Made by a program: the position numbers and the translations under genes. Below, piece by piece: positions 55,969 through 64,000 of a stretch of DNA of 64,000 nucleotides; the first letter of the stretch is position 1; the number at the start of each line of letters is the position of its first letter. The notes below the pieces were generated by a model. That model ran no database searches. It worked only from the letters and a program-made list of their open reading frames with translations, and had not been told where the DNA came from. The DNA lies in contig CAVVVF010000001.1 in the NCBI GenBank assembly GCA_963751665.1, positions 62,001 through 126,000 on the forward strand, read 5' to 3'. This DNA is from AC-69 sp963751665 (GTDB lineage Bacteria > Actinomycetota > UBA4738 > HRBIN12).

Positions 55969-58168
55969 GTGACGCTCACGCTGTCATCTCCGATCACCGC
56001 CGTCGACCGCGCGCTGGCGACGCGCCGGGCCGGGTTCCGCGACAAGGGCCCGCCGGCCGCCGACGTCATGGCGGAGGGCCTGGATATCCGCACGGTGCGC
56101 GACCTGCTGCACCACTACCCGCGGCGCTACATCGACCGATCCCAGGTGGCGACGATCCGCCAGCTACGGGTGGGGCAGGAGGGAACCGTCATCGCCCGGG
56201 TCAAGCGGACCACGAAGCGCCAGACCCGCAGGCGCCAGAGCATGGTGACGATCACCTTGTACGACGGCTCGGGCTCCCTGGACCTCACGTTCTTCAATCA
56301 GCCGTGGGCGGCCACGCTGTACAAGGAGGGGCAGGAGCTCGCCGTGTCCGGCACGCCCGCCATGTACCGGGGCCGGCTCCAGATGGCGAACTTCGAGGTG
56401 GAGATCCTTCGGGGGGCCGAGGCCGACATGGTGCACACCGGCAGGATCACGCCGGTCCATCGAGCCACCGAGGGCGTCACCACCCGGACCATCCGCGAGC
56501 TCGTGTTCCGGGCCCTCGAGCAGCTCCCGCAGATCGCGGATCCGCTGCCCGACGACATCGTGGCGGCGGAATCGCTCGCCTCGTTCGACCCGGCCATCCG
56601 GGCCGATCCACTTCCCCGAGTCACAGGAGGATCTGGCGCGCGCCCGGGAGCGGTTGAAGTTCGACGAGCTGTTCACGCTGGAGCTCGGCGTGGCGTTCCG
56701 CAAGCATCGGGTGGAGGCGGGCCTCAGTGGCGTCGCGCACGTGACGAACGGCCCGCTGGTGGAGCGGCTGATCGCCACCGTGCCGTTCGAGCCCACCGGC
56801 GCGCAACGCCGGGCCATGCGTGAGGTCGGGGACGCCATGGCCAGGCCCCGGCCCATGAACGTGCTCCTCCAGGGCGACGTTGGCTCGGGCAAGACCCTGG
56901 TGGCGCTCCACGCGGCCCTGGTGGCCATCCAGTCGGGCCACCAGGCCGCCATCATGGCGCCGACCGAGGTCCTTGCGGGGCAGCATTTCCGGTCGATGGC
57001 CGAGCTCCTTGGGCCGTTCGGGGCCGTCGCCTACCTCGAGCTGGCGAACGGACCCACCGGCGGCCAGGCGTCGCTGCTCGACCCCGATGCATCGACGCGT
57101 GAGGCGGGCGTGACCTACGCGCTGCTGTCGGCGGCGGTCACCGGCAAGGACCGGACCAGGATCCTGGAGGGCATCGCCCGCGGAGACGTGGACCTCGTCG
57201 TCGGAACTCACGCGCTGGTCCAGGAGGGCGTGGCGTTCCGGGACCTGTCCCTCGCCGTGATCGACGAGCAGCACCGGTTCGGCGTCCACCAGCGGATGGC
57301 CCTGAAGGGAAAGGGCGGCTCGCCGGACGTGCTGATCATGACGGCCACGCCGATCCCACGGACGCTGGCGCTCACCTACTACGGGGACCTCGACGTGGTC
57401 GTGCTGGACGAGATGCCATCGGGCCGCCAGCCCGTCGAGACTCGGATCGCCAGGACCGCCGCGGAGCGCAAGGCGGCCTACGAGCTGGTGCGCCAGGAGG
57501 TCGAGGCCGGCCGGCAGGCCTTCGTGGTCTGCGCGGCGATCGACGAGGCCAACCGGGCCGAGGTCCGGGCGGCGGAGAAGGAGGCCGAGCGCCTGGCGAC
57601 CGAGGTGTTCCCGGACCTCTCGGTGGAGGTCCTGCACGGGCGGCTGCGGCCGGCGGAGAAGGAGCGCGTGATGGATGAGTTCCGGGCGGGCAAGCACCAC
57701 CTCCTGATCTCCACCACCGTCATCGAGGTCGGCGTGGACGTCCCCAACGCGACCGTGATGCTGGTGGAGAACGCCGAGCGGTTCGGCCTGGCGCAGCTCC
57801 ACCAGCTGCGGGGAAGGATCGGGCGCGGCGAGCACCGCTCGTACTGCGTCCTGTTCGACGAGAGCAACGTGGAGAACGAGGAGGCCAGGGCCCGCCTGGA
57901 AGCCATGGTCCGGACCACGGACGGGTTCGAGCTGGCCGACGAGGACCTGCGGCTACGGGGCGAGGGGACGCTGTTCGACGTCCGCCAGTCTGGGCTCCCG
58001 GATCTGAAGCTGGCCCGGCTGGCCGATGACCTCGAGTTGGTGAAGCGGGCCAGGGCGCGAGCGTTCGCCGTGATCGAAGACGACCCCGACCTCGAGCGAC
58101 GTCCGGGCCTCCTCGCCGAGCTTCGGAGCCGGTTCGAGCGCTCCATCGACTGGCTGTTCGCCTCCTAG
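55969..58168 (+). CDS. recG: ATP-dependent DNA helicase RecG, one frameshift
   Basis: GTG 55969. N-terminal wedge domain, DVMAEGLDIRTVRDLLHHYPRRYIDRS, with an OB-fold (VTITLYDGSGSLDLTFFNQ), then motif I LLQGDVGSGKTLVA, motif Ia MAPTEVLAGQH, the DEQH box VIDEQHRFGV, motif III MTATPIPRT, and motifs V-VI STTVIEVGVDVPNA and QLRGRIGRG. About 733 residues. An indel near 56,612 breaks the frame between wedge and helicase domains. Rescues stalled replication forks. First of the recG-rsmD-coaD-rpmF-rnc-mutM block. Confidence 0.92.
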
Positions 58169-58618
58169 CGGGCCCAGATCGCTACGGGCGAGGAGAGGAG
58201 GTTGCATCGCGGCGAGCTTACGGAGCCTCGCCTCGACGAGGTACCGAACGCGCATCAGGAGCTCGCTCATCTCGACCGGCTTGAGCAGAAAGTCATCCAC
58301 GCCCGAGACGGCCGCTCGGCGCCTGACGGCGGGTGTGACGTCCGCCGTGATCATCACGGTGGGGACGTGCACGCCTCGGACCACGCACGGCTCGAGCTCC
58401 TGCATGACCTGGAACCCGTCCAGGTACGGCATCTTGAAGTCCAGGAGGAGGACATCGGGTTCGAACGCCTGGAAGAGCGATCGGACGTGTCGGGGATCCG
58501 TCGCGATCACGAGGTTCGAGTACCCGTCGAGGATCAGGATTTCCTCGAGGAGACGGACGACCGGCTCCTCGTTGTCAACGATCATGATCCTGGCGTCCTT
58601 CACCGTGGCGCCGTACAC
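57953..58618 (-). CDS. Single-domain response regulator (receiver), C-terminus overlapping recG
   Basis: GTG 58618 behind AAAGGAG. Residues 1-125 are a receiver domain: IMIVDNEEPVV (acidic pocket), DVLLLDFKMPYLDG with the phosphorylated Asp, VMITAD and LLKPVEMSEL with the conserved Lys. The frame then runs on for about 72 low-complexity residues antisense to the last 216 bases of recG. A TAG in another frame near 58,167 suggests that the true protein of about 150 residues lost its stop to an indel. No DNA-binding domain; the output is unknown. No histidine kinase is adjacent. Confidence 0.7.
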   Translation of the reverse strand: MYGATVKDARIMIVDNEEPVVRLLEEILILDGYSNLVIATDPRHVRSLFQAFEPDVLLLDFKMPYLDGFQVMQELEPCVVRGVHVPTVMITADVTPAVRRRAAVSGVDDFLLKPVEMSELLMRVRYLVEARLRKLAAMQPPLLARSDLGPLGGEQPVDGALEPAPKLGEEARTSLEVGVVFDHGERSRPGPLHQLEVIGQPGQLQIREPRLADVEQRPLAP

Positions 58619-58753
58619 CGCTCATCTCCTTTCTCACACGATGCTGTGCAAGCAGGGTCGGGCAGGCGGCTCAAGGGATCGTGTCAGGACACTCAAGTTC
58701 CTCTCAAGCTTCGGTCGAGCGGCTGGGTCCTCGCGCGAGGCTACAGTCGCTCC

Positions 58754-59308
58754 ATGCGCGTGATCGCCGGGACCGCGAAGGGCGTCCGCCTGGCGCCCGT
58801 GCCCCGGGGGGTTCGTCCCGTCTCCGACATGGCCAGGGAGGGCCTGTTCTCGAGCATCGCCTCCGACGTGCCGGGGGCCGTGGTGCTGGACCTGTACGCC
58901 GGGACCGGGGCGCTCGGCATCGAGGCCCTCTCCCGGGGAGCCGAGCGGGCGGCCTTCGTCGAGCGGAGCCGGCCGGCCCAGGCAACCATCCGGCAGAACC
59001 TGGACCGGACGGCGCTGGCCGAGCGGGCGGCCGTGATCGCCTCGCCGGTGGCAGGGTTTCTCACGAGAGATGACAAATCGGCCGGCCCCTTCGACCTGGT
59101 GGTGGCCGACCCACCCTACGAGGCGGCCGGGGCCGAGGTGGACGCCCTGCTCGCGGAGCTCGCCTCCGCGTGGCTCCCCGAGCACGGATGGACGGTCGTC
59201 CTGACCCGCCCGGCCCGGAGTTCCATGCCTGTCATTCCGGTACACTGGCACGTCGCGAGGCGCCTGGAGTACGGCGACACCCTCGTCCTGGTCTACCGGG
59301 AGGTCTGA
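58754..59308 (+). CDS. rsmD: 16S rRNA (guanine-966-N2)-methyltransferase RsmD
   Basis: 184 residues from ATG 58754. MRVIAGTAKGVRLAPVP start, MAREGLFSSI, motif I VVLDLYAGTGALGIEALSRGA, and motif IV VVADPPYE (DPPY for N2 methylation of guanine). Methylates G966 of 16S rRNA. Followed by coaD one base later, a common bacterial pairing. Intact. Confidence 0.9.
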   Translation: MRVIAGTAKGVRLAPVPRGVRPVSDMAREGLFSSIASDVPGAVVLDLYAGTGALGIEALSRGAERAAFVERSRPAQATIRQNLDRTALAERAAVIASPVAGFLTRDDKSAGPFDLVVADPPYEAAGAEVDALLAELASAWLPEHGWTVVLTRPARSSMPVIPVHWHVARRLEYGDTLVLVYREV

Positions 59309-59309
59309 G

Positions 59310-59796
59310 TTGGGCTTGACCGCCCTGTGTCCGGGGACGTTCGACCCCGTGACGAACGGTCATCTCGACATCATCGAACGGGCAGGTCAGCACTTCGACA
59401 CGGTCGTGGTCGCGGTGCTGGAGAACCCTGCCAAGCAACCATTGTTCAGCGTGGAGGAGCGGGTCTCGATGCTCAAGGAGGCAACGAGCGAGCTGGGGAA
59501 CGTGGAGATCGATCCGTTCTCCGGATTGCTCGTGGAATACGCAAGGCTGCGGGGCTCGAGCGTCATCGTGAAGGGCCTGCGGGCCGTGACGGACTTCGAG
59601 TACGAGATCCAGATGGCCCAGATGAACCGGAGCCTGTCGGGGGTCGAGACCCTGTTCATGACCACCGCGCCCAACTGGTCGTTCCTTTCCTCCTCGCTGG
59701 TCAAGGAGGTCGCCAGGTACGGGGGCGACGTCTCCGGGCTGGTGCCGGCGCTCGGTGGCCGACCGGCTGGCGGAGAAGCTCGGGAGGCCCGGGTAG
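59310..59796 (+). CDS. coaD: Pantetheine-phosphate adenylyltransferase, one frameshift
   Basis: TTG 59310. LTALCPGTFDPVTNGHLDII with the nucleotidyltransferase TxGxH motif (here TNGH), VKGLRAVTDFEYEIQMAQMN, and the C-terminal NWSFLSSSLVKEVARYGGDVS with the second ATP-binding motif (SSS-VKE). An extra C near 59,752 shifts the frame; the corrected end is SVADRLAEKLGRPG and TAG 59794-59796. About 161 residues, the normal length. Penultimate step of coenzyme A synthesis. Confidence 0.9.
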
Positions 59797-60329
59797 TGGA
59801 CCTTGCGGCCCGCCTGCAACAGCTGGAGGACATGATCAGGGAGGCGAAGTCCATGCCCCTCTCCTCGTCGGCCCTGCTCAACCGGGAAGAGGTCCTGGAG
59901 CTGGTGGCTGAGCTGAAGGAGGCCCTACCCGAGGAGATCAAGCAGGCCCGTTGGGTGGTGAAGGATCGCGAGGAGCTCCTGACCAAGGGCCGCCGGGATT
60001 CGCAGAGGATCGTGGAGGAGGCCGAGCAGGAGCAGCTTCGGATGGCCACCCGCGAGGAGGTGGTCAAGCGCGCGGAGGCCGAGGCCGACCGGATCCTGGC
60101 CGAGGCCCGCGATGAGGCCCGGCGGATGCGCCTGGAGGCCGAGGATTACGTGGACGCCAAGCTGGCCCAGTTCGAGATCGCCCTCCAGCGAAGTGGCGAG
60201 GAGCTGGCGGCGACCAAGGCGGCCCTGGGCCGCACGCTCGAGCAGGTTGAGGGAGGGCGGGAGCGACTGCGGGGGGCCGCGCCGGCCCAGCAGGAGTTCG
60301 GCCCCGAGGATTTGGAGGAAGAGGAGTGA
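59796..60329 (+). CDS. Coiled-coil protein (DivIVA / F0F1 b-subunit-like)
   Basis: 177 residues from GTG 59796, overlapping the coaD stop by one base. N-terminal VDLAARLQQLEDMIREAKSMP resembles the short DivIVA-like start seen in actinobacterial proteins at this locus; the rest is a long charged helix (VVKRAEAEADRILAEARDEARRM, repeated Glu/Ala/Arg heptads) predicted to form a coiled coil. No membrane helix. A role in cell division or envelope scaffolding is inferred from fold and conserved position before DUF177-rpmF. Confidence 0.7.
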   Translation: MDLAARLQQLEDMIREAKSMPLSSSALLNREEVLELVAELKEALPEEIKQARWVVKDREELLTKGRRDSQRIVEEAEQEQLRMATREEVVKRAEAEADRILAEARDEARRMRLEAEDYVDAKLAQFEIALQRSGEELAATKAALGRTLEQVEGGRERLRGAAPAQQEFGPEDLEEEE

Positions 60330-60835
60330 TGGTGATGCGCGCGATCGACGTCCGCGAGCTGGTCGAGAGCCCAGGCTCGTCCAAGACGGTGCGCGTGGAC
60401 GAGGCCGTCGAGGGGTTGCACACCGAGCTGGCCGAGATCCCCGAGGACCAGCGGCTCTCCGGCGATCTCACGCTGGAGAGCGTGGTCGAGGGCGTGTACG
60501 CGACCGGGACCATCCGAGGGACCATGGCGATGCGCTGCGCCCGGTGCCTGAAGGAGTTCACGCAGCCCTTCGACGTCGAGATGCACGAGCTGTTCCCCCT
60601 CCGGGCGGGGCCGGAGGACGACTACCAGCTCGGCGAGGACCTCACGCTTGACCCGGAGCAGATGGTCCGGGACTCCGTCGTCCTGTCGATGCCGTTCTCC
60701 CCGCTGTGCAAGCCGGACTGCCTCGGGCTGTGTCCCCGGTGCGGCCGCGATCGCAACCTCGGCCAGTGCACGTGTACCGAGGAGGTCGCCGACCCCCGAT
60801 GGGCCGGACTCGAGGAGCTGTTCCGGGACCTGTAG
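60326..60835 (+). CDS. DUF177/YceD family protein
   Basis: 169 residues from GTG 60326 (GTG-ATG-GTG-ATG run, overlapping the upstream stop). Conserved MRCARCLKEFTQPFDV and a C-terminal zinc-type cluster CKPDCLGLCPRCGRDRNLGQCTC. YceD proteins precede rpmF in most bacteria and are linked to 23S rRNA metabolism. Followed by rpmF after 29 bases. Intact. Confidence 0.88.
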   Translation: MMVMRAIDVRELVESPGSSKTVRVDEAVEGLHTELAEIPEDQRLSGDLTLESVVEGVYATGTIRGTMAMRCARCLKEFTQPFDVEMHELFPLRAGPEDDYQLGEDLTLDPEQMVRDSVVLSMPFSPLCKPDCLGLCPRCGRDRNLGQCTCTEEVADPRWAGLEELFRDL

Positions 60836-60864
60836 GTAACGAGAGGCGACGAAAGGAAGGACCG

Positions 60865-61041
60865 ATGCCCGTACCCAAGAGGAGGCAGACGCAGGCTCGA
60901 GGAGCCAAGCGGCGCGCCAACTGGAAGGCGCAAGCCGCGACGTACTCCACCTGTCCCCAGTGCCACCAACCCAAGCTCCCCCATCGCGTCTGCGCCAACT
61001 GCGGCTACTACGGGGGTCGCCAGGCCATCGAGGTCGAGTAG
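60865..61041 (+). CDS. rpmF: Ribosomal protein L32
   Basis: 58 residues from ATG 60865 behind GAAAGGAAGG. MPVPKRRQTQARGAKRRANWK is the standard L32 start; CPQC and CANC form the zinc site. Large-subunit ribosomal protein. Intact. Confidence 0.95.
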   Translation: MPVPKRRQTQARGAKRRANWKAQAATYSTCPQCHQPKLPHRVCANCGYYGGRQAIEVE

Positions 61042-61059
61042 CGAGGTTTGAGGAGCCGC

Positions 61060-61791
61060 GTGAGCGCCACAGGCACCGATGACCCGACCACCCTCGCCCT
61101 GGAGCGGGCGCTCGGCGTCCGCTTCGAGGACGCCGAGCTCCGCGACCAGGCCCTGACCCACCGGTCGTTCGCGTTCGAGCAGGAGCTCGCGTTCAACAAC
61201 GAACGCCTCGAGTTCCTGGGCGATGCCGTGCTCGGCCTGGTGGTCACCGACCTGGCGTACCGGGAGTTCCCGGACCTCTCCGAGGGAGAGCTGGCCAAGC
61301 TCCGGGCCGCCATCGTGAACATGGGGGCCCTGGCCGAGGTGGCCCGCGATCTCGGACTCGGCTCGGTGATCCGGCTGGGCAAGGGGGAGGAGCTCTCCGG
61401 CGGCAGGGACAAGTCGAGCATCCTGGCCGACGCCCTGGAAGCAATCCTGGGGGCGGTCTACCTCGACCTCGGGCTCGATGCCGCGCGCAGGATCATCGAG
61501 CGGCTGTTCCGCCCGCGCATGGTGGCCTACGTGCGGGGCGAGGGGGAGCGCGACTACAAGACGATCCTCCAGGAGCTGGCCTCGCAAGACCTGCGGGCGC
61601 TTCCGGAGTACCGGATCGACGAACGGGGCCCCGATCACGAGAAGGAGTTCACTGCCACCGTCTTCCTGGCCGGGAGGCCCTACGGCTCCGGGACAGGCCG
61701 CTCCAAGAAGGAGGCCGAGCAGCAGGCCGCCCACGAGGCCTACGTGAAGCTCTCGGAGCGCACCGTGGAGACGGGGCCGAAGGGAGCGTAA
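61060..61791 (+). CDS. rnc: Ribonuclease III
   Basis: About 243 residues from GTG 61060 (GAGGAG four bases upstream; a TTG at 61048 is possible). Signature NNERLEFLGDAVLGLVV with the catalytic Glu/Asp, LADALEAILGAVYLD as the second acidic site, and a C-terminal double-stranded RNA-binding domain (GSGTGRSKKEAEQQAAHEAY). Cleaves double-stranded RNA in rRNA maturation. Stop codon is directly followed by mutM. Intact. Confidence 0.93.
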   Translation: MSATGTDDPTTLALERALGVRFEDAELRDQALTHRSFAFEQELAFNNERLEFLGDAVLGLVVTDLAYREFPDLSEGELAKLRAAIVNMGALAEVARDLGLGSVIRLGKGEELSGGRDKSSILADALEAILGAVYLDLGLDAARRIIERLFRPRMVAYVRGEGERDYKTILQELASQDLRALPEYRIDERGPDHEKEFTATVFLAGRPYGSGTGRSKKEAEQQAAHEAYVKLSERTVETGPKGA

Positions 61792-62634
61792 GTGGAGCTT
61801 CCTGAAGTCGAGGTGATGCGGCGAGACCTGGAGAAGGACGTCGTCGGCCGCAAGATCGCCGCTACCGAGGTTCGACCGTCGAAGAACGCCATGCGGGTCA
61901 TCCGCCGGCACGGGCGGCGCAAGGAGTTCGCCGACCGGCTGGTGGGCCGCAAGGTCGTCAAGGCCGATCGTCGCGGGAAGTACGTCCTGCTGTTCCTGGA
62001 CAATGGCGACGTGCTCGTCGTCCACTTCGGCATGAGCGGCCAGTTCGTCCGGGGCAACAAGCGGGTGCCGCTCCCGCCGCACACCCACGTGGTGATCACC
62101 TTCCAGCAGGGGGGTGACCTGCGCTTCGTGGACCCCCGAACGTTCGGCGAGATGTTCGTCACCGCCGGCGACGAGCTCGGCAAGGTGAAGGAGCTCCAAC
62201 ACATCGCCATCGACCCCCTCGACCAGGTGTTCACGTGGCAGACGTTCGGGGGGCTGATGGCCCAGCGGGGCTCCAAGCTGAAGCAGCTGCTGATGGACCA
62301 GAAGTTCATCTCCGGCCTGGGGAACATCTACTCCGACGAGGTGCTGTTCGCGGCGGGGCTCCGCCACGACCGGCTGTCGGACACGCTCTCCTCGCAGGAG
62401 GTGCGGCGGCTCTATCGCTCGCTCCAGGAGGTCCTGCAGGAGGCCATCCGGTACCGGGGGACGACGCTGGACGACGACGCGTACCTCGACCTGTTCGGCA
62501 AGCCCGGCGAGTTCCAGAACGAGCTCAAGGTCTACGGCCGCCAGGGCCTGCCCTGCCGCCGCTGCCGCACGCCGATCCAGACCGTGAAGATCTCCGGCCG
62601 GGGCGCCTACTTCTGCCCGCAGTGCCAGAGCTGA
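61792..62634 (+). CDS. mutM: Fpg/MutM-type DNA glycosylase lacking the N-terminal proline
   Basis: 280 residues from GTG 61792, immediately after the rnc stop in the same frame. The start is (Met)ELPEVEVMRRDL instead of the usual MPELPEVE, so the catalytic N-terminal Pro is missing and Met occupies its place. Other landmarks remain: RRGKYVLLFLDNG with the catalytic Lys, VVHFGMSGQF, the helix-two-turn-helix region MDQKFISGLGNIYSDEVLF and the C4 zinc finger CRRC...SGRGAYFCPQCQ. Fpg excises oxidised purines such as 8-oxoguanine. Without Pro1 the glycosylase/lyase chemistry would have to change; this may be a subfamily feature. Confidence 0.85.
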   Translation: MELPEVEVMRRDLEKDVVGRKIAATEVRPSKNAMRVIRRHGRRKEFADRLVGRKVVKADRRGKYVLLFLDNGDVLVVHFGMSGQFVRGNKRVPLPPHTHVVITFQQGGDLRFVDPRTFGEMFVTAGDELGKVKELQHIAIDPLDQVFTWQTFGGLMAQRGSKLKQLLMDQKFISGLGNIYSDEVLFAAGLRHDRLSDTLSSQEVRRLYRSLQEVLQEAIRYRGTTLDDDAYLDLFGKPGEFQNELKVYGRQGLPCRRCRTPIQTVKISGRGAYFCPQCQS

Positions 62635-62700
62635 ACGCTTGCGCTCCGAGCGGCTCGCGGCTTCGCGTCCCGTGGGACCGAGTGGCTCTCGGAGGATTTC

Positions 62701-63026
62701 GTGGAGCACCAGGTCTTCCCGGGCACGACGCCCGACAAGAAGGGCGCCATCGACTCCTATCGCATCTTCTTCGAGGCCTCGCCCGACATGACGGCCGAGA
62801 TCCACGACATGGCCGCGACGGGCGACCGTGTGGCGATCAGGGCCACGTGTCGGGGGACGGACGTGGGCGGCTTCCGGGCATGCCCGCAACCGGCAAGGCC
62901 TACGAGATGGGTGCTATGTACGTCGCTCGGGTGAGCGAGGATGGCACGATCGCCGAACACTGGGGCATCGTCGACACCATGGGCGCGATGGCTCAGCTCG
63001 GACTCCTGCCGCCACCGCCGAGCTGA
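62701..63026 (+). CDS. SnoaL-like ester cyclase, N-terminally short and frameshifted
   Basis: From GTG 62701 the product reads EHQVFPGTTPDKKGAIDSYR, then MTAEIHDMAATGDRVAIRATCRGT, matching the SnoaL-like/ester-cyclase fold from its second helix onward. The usual first helix is partly present upstream (TEWLSEDFVEH) but has no start codon after the mutM stop. An indel near 62,870 shifts the frame to GMPATGKAYEMGAMYVARV and WGIVDTMGAMAQLG. Function of such proteins varies. Possibly a decayed gene. Confidence 0.6.
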
Positions 63027-63030
63027 ACCG

Positions 63031-63663
63031 CTATCCGACGACCGCGCCCGATTCGCGCATGCGCTTGAGCGCGCGGTCGCCATCGCCGGGCTGAAGCTCG
63101 ACCGCGCGGATGGCTTTGGAGAGCACCTCGGCCTCGAACCCCAGCCGCCTGGCGTCAAGGACCGTCTCGACGACGCAGTAGTCGGTGGCCAGGCCGCACA
63201 CCGTCACGGCCTCCACGCCACGCTCCCGAAGCATGGCCTCGAGCTGGGTGGAGGCCGTCTCCCCGGTCCTGGGGTCCCGGACACTGAAGGCGGAGTAGCC
63301 GTCCTCACCGCCCGTCCCCTTCTTCACGGACTCGCCCGCCACCTCGAGGTCCGGGTGGAGCTCGGCGCCCCATGTCTCCCGAACGCAATGGACCGGCCAG
63401 ATGCCCCCGTCCTTCTGGAAGTGGGGCGTGGACTCCGGGTGCCAGTCCTGCGTGTACACGACGAGAGCTCCCGCCGCCTTCGCCTCTTCGACCTGCTCGT
63501 TGATGACCGGGACGACCCTCTCGCCGTCCCTTACGTACAGGCTTCCCTTGGGATCGGCGAAGTCGTTCTGGACGTCCACCACGATGAGCGCCGTTATGGG
63601 GCTGTGCTCGATCCGGGATCGCCTCCCGGCAGGGGATTGTATGGCGACCCGGAGATCAGCCAA
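63031..63663 (-). CDS. pncA: Nicotinamidase/isochorismatase-family amidohydrolase
   Basis: About 210 residues; the first in-frame start is TTG 63663 but the conserved region begins at ITALIVVDVQNDF, so the true start is uncertain. The Asp-Lys-Cys triad is VDVQNDF, ESVKKGTG and CGLATDYCV, and metal His residues lie in YTQDWHPESTPHF. These match bacterial PncA (nicotinamide to nicotinate, NAD salvage). Intact. Convergent with the SnoaL-like gene, 4 bases apart. Confidence 0.88.
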   Translation of the reverse strand: MADLRVAIQSPAGRRSRIEHSPITALIVVDVQNDFADPKGSLYVRDGERVVPVINEQVEEAKAAGALVVYTQDWHPESTPHFQKDGGIWPVHCVRETWGAELHPDLEVAGESVKKGTGGEDGYSAFSVRDPRTGETASTQLEAMLRERGVEAVTVCGLATDYCVVETVLDARRLGFEAEVLSKAIRAVELQPGDGDRALKRMRESGAVVG

Positions 63664-63746
63664 TCCGATCGCGCTTGCGTGCCAGCCGCAGCGCCCCCGC
63701 GGCTACCGGGAGGAAGACCACCTCCCGATGGGCAAGAATCTGCGCC

Positions 63747-64000
63747 GTGAAGCGGGTCCGTGTGGTGGTCGCCGGCCAGGTCCAGGGGGTCTTCTTCCGA
63801 TCGACGTGCGCCATCCTGTCCCGGCAGCGAGGGCTCGGCGGCTTCGTCCGCAACCTCCCCGACGGGCGGGTGGAAGCGGTCTTCGAGGGGACCGACGACG
63901 ACGTGGACACGTTGGTGGCGTGGTGCCGGGTGGGACCCGACCACGCCCGGGTGGACCGGGTCGAGATCGTTCCCGAAGAGGCGCGCGGGGAGCGGGAGTT
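63747..64000 (+). CDS. acyP: Acylphosphatase (cut by window edge)
   Basis: GTG 63747 opens a frame that stays open to the right edge, giving 84 residues. VRVVVAGQVQGVFFRST holds the acylphosphatase signature with the catalytic Arg and phosphate loop, followed by LGGFVRNLPDGRVEAVFEG with the catalytic Asn. Hydrolyses acyl phosphates such as carbamoyl phosphate or acetyl phosphate. Divergent from pncA. C-terminus outside the window. Confidence 0.85.
   Translation, partial: MKRVRVVVAGQVQGVFFRSTCAILSRQRGLGGFVRNLPDGRVEAVFEGTDDDVDTLVAWCRVGPDHARVDRVEIVPEEARGERE

Noticed and set aside
60622..62889. A 755-residue open frame on the minus strand opposite DUF177-rpmF-rnc-mutM
   Set aside because: It lies over four certain housekeeping genes and shows only the mirrored codon bias; no motif.
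1..64000. CRISPR arrays, rRNA genes or replication origins
   Set aside because: No regularly spaced repeats, no rRNA-like stretches and no dnaA-box clusters were seen.

Overview
The window is very GC-rich, uses many GTG and TTG starts, and has tightly overlapping ATGA/GTGA gene junctions. It looks like chromosomal DNA of an uncultured actinobacterium. This rests on gene content: a contiguous bc1-aa3 respiratory cluster with CtaG and CtaF, CofC (coenzyme F420), an F420-type luciferase-like oxidoreductase, class III cyclase regulators, and the block recG-rsmD-coaD-coiled coil-DUF177-rpmF-rnc-mutM. There is no rRNA, so taxonomy is inferred.

Layout. 1-4.2 kb: a cut methyltransferase, a small cysteine-rich protein, a secreted SGNH hydrolase, a broken tyrosine recombinase and a TolB-like lipoprotein split by an amber codon. 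4.26-11.54 kb: an apparent integrated element bounded by a 42-bp direct repeat that is the 3' end of tRNA-Glu(CTC). It carries one giant cyclase/BTAD/kinase/STAND/WD40 regulator and a divergent lipoprotein. 11.6-15.1 kb: a DUF488 gene and two tandem secreted phosphoesterases.

15.2-30.4 kb is the most interesting part. It is one co-directional catabolic operon: two fold-type II PLP enzymes, a PyrB-like carbamoyltransferase, a fused [2Fe-2S]/Mo hydroxylase, SsnA, an LLM-type oxidoreductase, a three-subunit xanthine dehydrogenase with an 8-oxoguanine deaminase inside it, YgeW and a His-rich small protein. I read it as an actinobacterial variant of the ygeW/ssnA/xdh purine (urate) degradation clusters. 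8-oxoguanine deaminase and xanthine dehydrogenase would both feed urate, no uricase is visible, and SsnA and YgeW would act downstream.

30.4-37.8 kb: ctaG (divergent), then ctaE-qcrCAB-coxBA-ctaF, a complete bc1-aa3 supercomplex set. 37.8-64 kb: mostly housekeeping genes (tRNA-Gln, HU, cold-shock protein, cofC, plsC, a trans-sulfuration enzyme, ddl, an ABC exporter, pckA, thiL-thiD, rpmB, a cyclase/AAA/TPR regulator, a thioredoxin-like protein, recG, a receiver protein, rsmD, coaD, a coiled-coil protein, DUF177, rpmF, rnc, mutM, pncA, acyP).

Data quality. Many genes, including indispensable ones (qcrB, coxB, coaD, recG, thiD), carry single-base indels, usually in short G or C runs, while their codons are otherwise intact. 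This looks like consensus error, densest at about 4.5-9.3 kb and 24.2-27.5 kb. Such genes are listed as CDS spanning their inferred full extent.
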